In this document: positions 59,279 through 64,000 of the stretch, piece after piece
Position numbering within the stretch: the stretch's first letter is position 1
How the letters are laid out: each line of letters starts with the position of its first letter
NCBI RefSeq assembly: GCF_017876315.1
Contig: NZ_JAGINU010000001.1
Span: 2,356,001 to 2,420,000, forward strand
Length of the DNA: 64,000 nt
DNA from: Pseudonocardia parietis
GTDB lineage: Bacteria; Actinomycetota; Actinomycetes; Mycobacteriales; Pseudonocardiaceae
Direction: 5' to 3'
Made by a program: the position numbers and the translations under genes
Notes under the pieces: generated by a model
The model's database searches: none
Seen by the model: only the letters and a program-made list of their open reading frames with translations
What the model was told of the DNA's origin: nothing

Positions 59279-62200
59279 GAGCAGCCTCCATGATCGCCTG
59301 GTTGACGTCGCGCCCCTCGCGCTCGGCGTTCTCCGTCGCGAGCAGCACGCGCTTGTAGTCCTTGGGCATGACCTTGCCGAACCGCTCGACCGCACGGTCC
59401 CAGTCGGTCAGCAGGGCGTGTGCCACCGCGGAGCCGGTCTCGGCGTGGTGGCGCTCGACGTGGTCGCGGACGATGGCCCGGTCCTCGTCGCCCAGCGGGT
59501 CGATGTCGACCATCTCGGGGTTGACCCGGTTCCGGTCCAGGTCGAGCAGGTACGCGATGCCACCGGACATGCCTGCCGCGAAGTTGCGCCCGGTCCGGCC
59601 GAGCACGACGACCCGTCCGCCGGTCATGTACTCGCAGCCGTGGTCGCCCACACCCTCGACGACGGCCACCGCGCCCGAGTTGCGCACGCAGAACCGCTCG
59701 CCGACGACACCCCGGATGTACATCTCGCCCGAGGTGGCGCCGTAGCCGATGACGTTGCCGGCGATGACGTTGTCCTCGGCGGCGAACGGCGCCGACGGGT
59801 CCGGCCGCAGGGTCAGCCGTCCACCGGAGAGCCCCTTGCCGAAGTAGTCGTTGGTGTCACCGACCAGCCGCAGGGTGATGCCCTTGGGCACGAAGGCACC
59901 GAAGCTCTGGCCGGCCGCGCCGGTGAGCGTGATGTCGATCGTGTCGTCGGGCAGGCCCTTGCCGCCGTGCGCGCGCGTCAGCTCGGAACCGAGCATGGTG
60001 CCCACGGTGCGGTTCACGTTGCGCACCGGCAGGTCCAGGGTGACCCGGTCGCCGCCCCGCAGTGCCCCCTCGGCCAGCTGGATCATGGTGTTGTCCAGCG
60101 CCTTGTCCAGGCCGTGGTCCTGCTCCCGGGTGCGCTTGCGCGGGGCGTCGCCGTGCTCGCCCACCTGGAAGATCGGGCGCAGGTCCAGGTGCTTCGACTT
60201 CCAGTGCTGCGCGGCGGCGTCGACGTCGAGCACGTCGGCCCGGCCGATCGCCTCGTCGATCGAGCGGAAGCCCAGCTGCGCCAGGTACTCCCGCACCTCC
60301 TCGGCGATGAACTTCATGAAGTTGACGACGTACTCGGCCTTGCCGTCGAACTTCTTCCGCAGCACCGGGTTCTGCGTCGCGACACCGACCGGGCAGGTGT
60401 CCAGGTGGCAGACCCGCATCATGATGCAGCCGGAGACCACCAGCGGTGCGGTCGCGAAGCCGAACTCCTCGGCACCGAGCAGCGCCGCGATGACGACGTC
60501 CCGCCCGGTCTTCAGCTGGCCGTCGGCCTGCACGACGATCCGGTCGCGCAGGTTGTTGGCCATCAGCGTCTGCTGGGTCTCGGCCAGGCCGAGCTCCCAG
60601 GGACCGCCCGCGTGCTTGATCGAGGACAGCGGCGAGGCGCCGGTGCCGCCGTCGTGGCCGGAGATGAGCACGACGTCGGAGTGCGCCTTGGACACGCCTG
60701 CCGCCACGGTCCCGACACCGACCTGGGACACCAGCTTCACGTGGATGCGGGCCCGCGGGTTGGCGTTCTTCAGGTCGTGGATGAGCTGCTTGATGTCCTC
60801 GATCGAGTAGATGTCGTGGTGCGGCGGCGGCGAGATGAGGCCGACGCCCGCCGTCGAGTACCGGGTCGTCGCGATCCACGGGTAGACCTTGCTGCCGGGC
60901 AGCTGGCCACCCTCGCCGGGCTTGGCGCCCTGCGCGATCTTGATCTGGATGTCGTCGGCGTTGACCAGGTACTCGGACGTGACGCCGAACCGGCCGGACG
61001 CGGCCTGCTTGACCGCGCTGCGGCGGGAGTCGCCGTTCTGGTCGACGGTGAAGCGGTCCGGGTCCTCGCCGCCCTCACCGGTGTTCGACCGCCCGCCGAT
61101 CCGGTTCATCGCGATCGCCAGGGTCTCGTGCATCTCCTGCGAGATGGAGCCGTAGGAGATCGCACCGGTGGCGAACCGGGTCAGGATGGACTCGACCGAC
61201 TCGACCTCGTCGATCGGGACCGGTGGCCGCAGACCCTCCTTGAAGGTGAACAGGCCGCGCAGCGTCATCAGCCGCCTGGCCTGGTCGTCGACCGCCTTCG
61301 TGTACTCCTTGAAGATCTCGTAGCGCCCGGAGCGCGTCGAGTGCTGCAGCTTGAAGACGGTCTGCGGGTTGAACAGGTGCAGCTCGCCCTCGCGGCGCCA
61401 CTGGTACTCGCCGCCGACCGCCAGGGCCCGGTGCGACGCGCGGACGTCGTCGGCCGGGAAGGCGCGGCGGTGGTGGGCGAGGACCTCCTCGGCGAGGACG
61501 TCGAAGCCCACACCGCCCAGCCGCGAGGTGGTGCCGGTGAAGCAGGAGTCGATGACGTCGGACCCCAGGCCGACGGCCTCGAAGATCTGCGCACCGGTGT
61601 AGGAGGCGACGGTCGAGACGCCCATCTTCGACATGGTCTTGCGGACGCCCTTGCCGAGCGCCTTGACCAGGTTCTTCGCCGCGGTGCGGCCGTCGACGCC
61701 GGGGACGTCGCCGCGCTCGGCGATGTCCTCGACGGTCGCCATCGCCAGGAACGGGTTCACCGCGGACGCGCCGTAGCCCAGCAGCAGCGCGATGTGGTGG
61801 ACCTCGCGGGCGTCCGCGGACTCGACGACCAGGCCGACCCGGGTGCGCGAGCGCTCCCGCACCAGGTGGTGGTGCACGGCGCCGGTCAGCAGCAGGGACG
61901 GGATCGGGGCGGACCCGGCGTCCACCCCGCGCTGGGACAGCACGATCAGCCGGGCGCCGGCCTCGATCGCGCGGGAGACCTCCTGCCTGATCTCGGCGAG
62001 CCGGGAGAGCATGCCCTTGCCGCCGTCGCGGGCCAGGAAGGTCCCGTTCACGACGTGTGAGGTGAAGCCCGGGAGCTCGTTGTCGTCGTTGACGTGGACG
62101 ATCTTGGCGAGGTCGTCGTTGGTCAACACCGGGAACGGGACGACGATCGTCCGGCAGTGCGCCGGCGTGGCGTCGAGCAGGTTCTGCTCCGGACCGAGCT

Positions 62201-63839
62201 GGCTGAACAGCGAGGTGACGAGCTCCTCGCGGATCGCGTCCAGCGGCGGGTTGGTGACCTGCGCGAACAGCTGGATGAAGTAGTCGTAGAGCTGCCGCGG
62301 ACGCTCGGAGATCGCGGCGAGCGGCGCGTCGTTGCCCATCGAGCCGATCGGCTCGGCACCGGTGACGGCCATCGGGCGGAGCAGGAGTTTGAGCTCCTCC
62401 TCCGTGTAGCCCATGGCCTGCTGACGCAGGGTCAGCGCATCGTGTGACGGTGCCTCGCGCTTGCGGTCGGGCAGCTCGTCGAGCCGGATCAGCCCGGCGT
62501 GCAGCCACTCGGCGTACGGGCGCTCGGCGGCGAGCTCGCCCTTGATCTCCTCGTCGTCGACGATCTTGCCGCGCTCGGTGTCGATGAGGAACATGCGGCC
62601 CGGCTCGAGGCGGCCCTTGCGGACCACCTTGTCCGGCTCGACGTCCAGGACCCCGACCTCGGAGGCCAGCACGACCAGGCCGTCCTCGGTGACCCAGTAG
62701 CGCGCCGGGCGCAGACCGTTGCGGTCGAGGACCGCACCGATTTGGGTGCCGTCGGTGAACGCCACCAGCGCCGGTCCGTCCCACGGCTCCATCAGCGTGG
62801 AGTGGTACTCGTAGAACGCCCGCCGGGCGGGGTCCATCTCGGCGTGGTTCTCCCAGGCCTCCGGGATCATCATCAGCACCGCGTGCGGCAGGCTGCGACC
62901 GCTCAGGTGCAGCAGCTCGAGGACCTCGTCGAAGGTGGCCGAGTCCGACGCGTCCGGGGTGACGATCGGGGTCAGCCGCGACAGGTCGCCCGGCAGGTTC
63001 GCCGACTCCAGCAGCGCCTCACGGGCGGCCATCCAGTTCCGGTTGCCGCGCAGGGTGTTGATCTCACCGTTGTGCGCGACGTAGCGGAACGGGTGCGCCA
63101 GCGGCCACGCGGGGAACGTGTTCGTGGAGAACCGCGAGTGCACGATCGCCAGCGCCGAGGTGACCCGCTCGTCGGTCAGGTCGGGGTAGAACGCGGCGAC
63201 CTGGGGCTCGGCGAGCATGCCCTTGTAGATGATGGTGCGCGGGCTCAGCGACGCGAAGTAGGCGTCGTGCGCGTGCTCGACCCGCTTGCGCAGGCAGAAC
63301 GCGCGACGCTCCAGCTCCACGCCGGTGGGAGCGCTGTCGGGGCTCTCCCCGGTCAGCTCGGCACCGCCGACGAACAGCTGCCGGAACGTGGGCATCACCG
63401 CGAGCGCGGTCGGGCCCAGGTCGGCGGCGTCCGGGTCGGTCGGGAGCTCGCGCCAGCCCAGGACCGTCAGGTTCTCCTCCGCGGCCAGCCGGCCGATCGC
63501 CTCGATCGCCTCGCTGACCTGCTCGGGGTCCTGCGGCAGCATCGCGATGCCGGTGGCGTAGGCACCTGACGGAGGCAGCCAGAAGTCGGTGACCTCGCGG
63601 TAGAAGTCATCGGGAACCTGGATCAGGATCCCCGCACCGTCGCCGGTGTTGTGCTCGGCACCACGGGCACCACGGTGTTCCAACCGCAGCAGGGCCTCGA
63701 TGGCCTTCTGCACGATGGCGTGGTCCCGCTTGCCGGTGACGTCGGCCAACATGGCCACACCGCAGGCGTCGTGCTCGTGATCGGCGGCGTACAGACCACC
63801 GGGCGAGGGGCGACGCGTCTGGTCACTGATCGCGGCCAA
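59271..63839 (-). CDS. gltB: Glutamate synthase, large (alpha) subunit
   Basis: A 1522-aa enzyme in four domains. N-terminal amidotransferase: a propeptide of 25 residues is cleaved to expose Cys26 ([11 protein letters not shown]). Central domain, FMN-binding synthase domain with the [3Fe-4S] cysteines in [20 protein letters not shown], and a C-terminal beta-helix ([28 protein letters not shown]). It hydrolyses glutamine and channels ammonia to 2-oxoglutarate. The start is TTG at 63839, with AGGAGGAG close upstream. Length matches bacterial GltB. It is the first gene of gltBD. Confidence 0.96.
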   Translation of the reverse strand: MAAISDQTRRPSPGGLYAADHEHDACGVAMLADVTGKRDHAIVQKAIEALLRLEHRGARGAEHNTGDGAGILIQVPDDFYREVTDFWLPPSGAYATGIAMLPQDPEQVSEAIEAIGRLAAEENLTVLGWRELPTDPDAADLGPTALAVMPTFRQLFVGGAELTGESPDSAPTGVELERRAFCLRKRVEHAHDAYFASLSPRTIIYKGMLAEPQVAAFYPDLTDERVTSALAIVHSRFSTNTFPAWPLAHPFRYVAHNGEINTLRGNRNWMAAREALLESANLPGDLSRLTPIVTPDASDSATFDEVLELLHLSGRSLPHAVLMMIPEAWENHAEMDPARRAFYEYHSTLMEPWDGPALVAFTDGTQIGAVLDRNGLRPARYWVTEDGLVVLASEVGVLDVEPDKVVRKGRLEPGRMFLIDTERGKIVDDEEIKGELAAERPYAEWLHAGLIRLDELPDRKREAPSHDALTLRQQAMGYTEEELKLLLRPMAVTGAEPIGSMGNDAPLAAISERPRQLYDYFIQLFAQVTNPPLDAIREELVTSLFSQLGPEQNLLDATPAHCRTIVVPFPVLTNDDLAKIVHVNDDNELPGFTSHVVNGTFLARDGGKGMLSRLAEIRQEVSRAIEAGARLIVLSQRGVDAGSAPIPSLLLTGAVHHHLVRERSRTRVGLVVESADAREVHHIALLLGYGASAVNPFLAMATVEDIAERGDVPGVDGRTAAKNLVKALGKGVRKTMSKMGVSTVASYTGAQIFEAVGLGSDVIDSCFTGTTSRLGGVGFDVLAEEVLAHHRRAFPADDVRASHRALAVGGEYQWRREGELHLFNPQTVFKLQHSTRSGRYEIFKEYTKAVDDQARRLMTLRGLFTFKEGLRPPVPIDEVESVESILTRFATGAISYGSISQEMHETLAIAMNRIGGRSNTGEGGEDPDRFTVDQNGDSRRSAVKQAASGRFGVTSEYLVNADDIQIKIAQGAKPGEGGQLPGSKVYPWIATTRYSTAGVGLISPPPHHDIYSIEDIKQLIHDLKNANPRARIHVKLVSQVGVGTVAAGVSKAHSDVVLISGHDGGTGASPLSSIKHAGGPWELGLAETQQTLMANNLRDRIVVQADGQLKTGRDVVIAALLGAEEFGFATAPLVVSGCIMMRVCHLDTCPVGVATQNPVLRKKFDGKAEYVVNFMKFIAEEVREYLAQLGFRSIDEAIGRADVLDVDAAAQHWKSKHLDLRPIFQVGEHGDAPRKRTREQDHGLDKALDNTMIQLAEGALRGGDRVTLDLPVRNVNRTVGTMLGSELTRAHGGKGLPDDTIDITLTGAAGQSFGAFVPKGITLRLVGDTNDYFGKGLSGGRLTLRPDPSAPFAAEDNVIAGNVIGYGATSGEMYIRGVVGERFCVRNSGAVAVVEGVGDHGCEYMTGGRVVVLGRTGRNFAAGMSGGIAYLLDLDRNRVNPEMVDIDPLGDEDRAIVRDHVERHHAETGSAVAHALLTDWDRAVERFGKVMPKDYKRVLLATENAEREGRDVNQAIMEAAHG

Positions 63840-63928
63840 CTGCTCCTCCTGTCGTCTCGGTGCACCTCTGCCACCCGTATCGGACGACCCGGGACCCGGC
63901 AGCGCGCTGCGGTCCGAAAAGGGTTCTC

Positions 63929-63934
63929 AGAGTA
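63929..63934 (-). promoter_or_regulatory. Candidate -10 box of gltBD
   Basis: On the minus strand TACTCT (63934-63929) is preceded by TG (extended -10 form) and lies 90 nt upstream of the TTG start, in a locally AT-richer stretch. No clear -35 box or nitrogen-regulator site is evident in the 161 nt available. Confidence 0.3.
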
Positions 63935-64000
63935 CAGCGACCGTCGGGTCGAGGGTGTTCGAAAGGGCCGTTCAGGTGCACCGTGCCGCCGGGGTGGGGG

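Noticed and set aside
59250..62060. A 936-codon plus-strand frame opposite gltB
   Set aside because: Complement of the conserved GltB sequence, with no recognisable fold; not a gene.

Overview
The window is very GC-rich, densely packed chromosomal DNA from an actinobacterium. Lineage markers are a mycothione reductase (mycothiol is actinobacterial), F420/LLM-type oxidoreductases, a DevS/DevR-Acg hypoxia-type block, frequent GTG starts and many GTGA/ATGA stop-start overlaps. The gene content resembles Pseudonocardia or another Pseudonocardiales genus; that placement is inferred from gene content, not from a marker gene. I see no tRNA, rRNA, CRISPR array, transposase or phage gene, so this looks like chromosome rich in catabolic clusters rather than a mobile island.

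Layout. 0-13 kb: an oxidoreductase neighbourhood of unknown substrate: Gfo/Idh/MocA dehydrogenase, a two-subunit molybdenum hydroxylase (isoquinoline 1-oxidoreductase type), three SDRs, a TrmB-type regulator, two coupled cytochrome P450s, a SnoaL-like protein and two LLM flavin enzymes, followed by an MHS-type transporter. 14.5-18.4 kb: a copper module (copA, a His-rich membrane-anchored protein, copZ-like, csoR with its operator). 18.5-20.3 kb: a secreted ARB-07466-type protein and a stand-alone trpF. 20.3-24.8 kb: a Rieske oxygenase, its reductase, an aromatic-acid transporter and an IclR regulator (VanAB-like demethylase/hydroxylase). 24.9-26.3 kb: type II NADH dehydrogenase. 26.4-36.4 kb: phenylacetate catabolism, as paaABCDE on the minus strand, an enoyl-CoA hydratase plus TetR regulator, and paaZ-paaK on the plus strand; three near-identical 16-bp palindromes mark the promoters. 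36.5-37.8 kb: a benE benzoate transporter broken by a frameshift. 37.7-41.8 kb: an Lrp-type regulator divergent from a branched-chain 2-oxoacid dehydrogenase operon (E1alpha, E1beta, E2). 41.8-46.3 kb: GDSL hydrolase, an ACT-domain protein behind a likely attenuator, pirin, AhpD-like and GNAT proteins, and mycothione reductase. 46.4-48.9 kb: an aromatic-acid transporter and an orphan modA. 48.9-53.6 kb: two Acg-type nitroreductases around a DevS/DevR-like two-component pair. 53.7-57.8 kb: NYN/OST-HTH protein, DUF2188 protein, DoxX, DedA and a small hypothetical protein. 57.8-64 kb: gltD and gltB (glutamate synthase).

How it works together. Much of the middle third funnels aromatic compounds to central metabolism: uptake (three MFS carriers and the broken BenE), oxidation or demethylation by the Rieske system, and phenylacetyl-CoA epoxidation and ring cleavage by Paa. 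The bkd operon handles branched-chain 2-oxoacids. Housekeeping functions (copper efflux, NADH oxidation, ammonium assimilation, thiol redox) lie between.

Most notable non-coding signals: (i) an apparently leaderless 11-codon ORF (Val/Met-Arg-Gly-Leu-Ile-Ile-Ile...) followed by a 10-bp GC hairpin ahead of the ACT-domain gene, which looks like a branched-chain amino-acid attenuator; (ii) the three-site PaaR-like regulon; (iii) large perfect hairpins between genes; (iv) short tandem repeats that duplicate gene stop codons at two gene ends.
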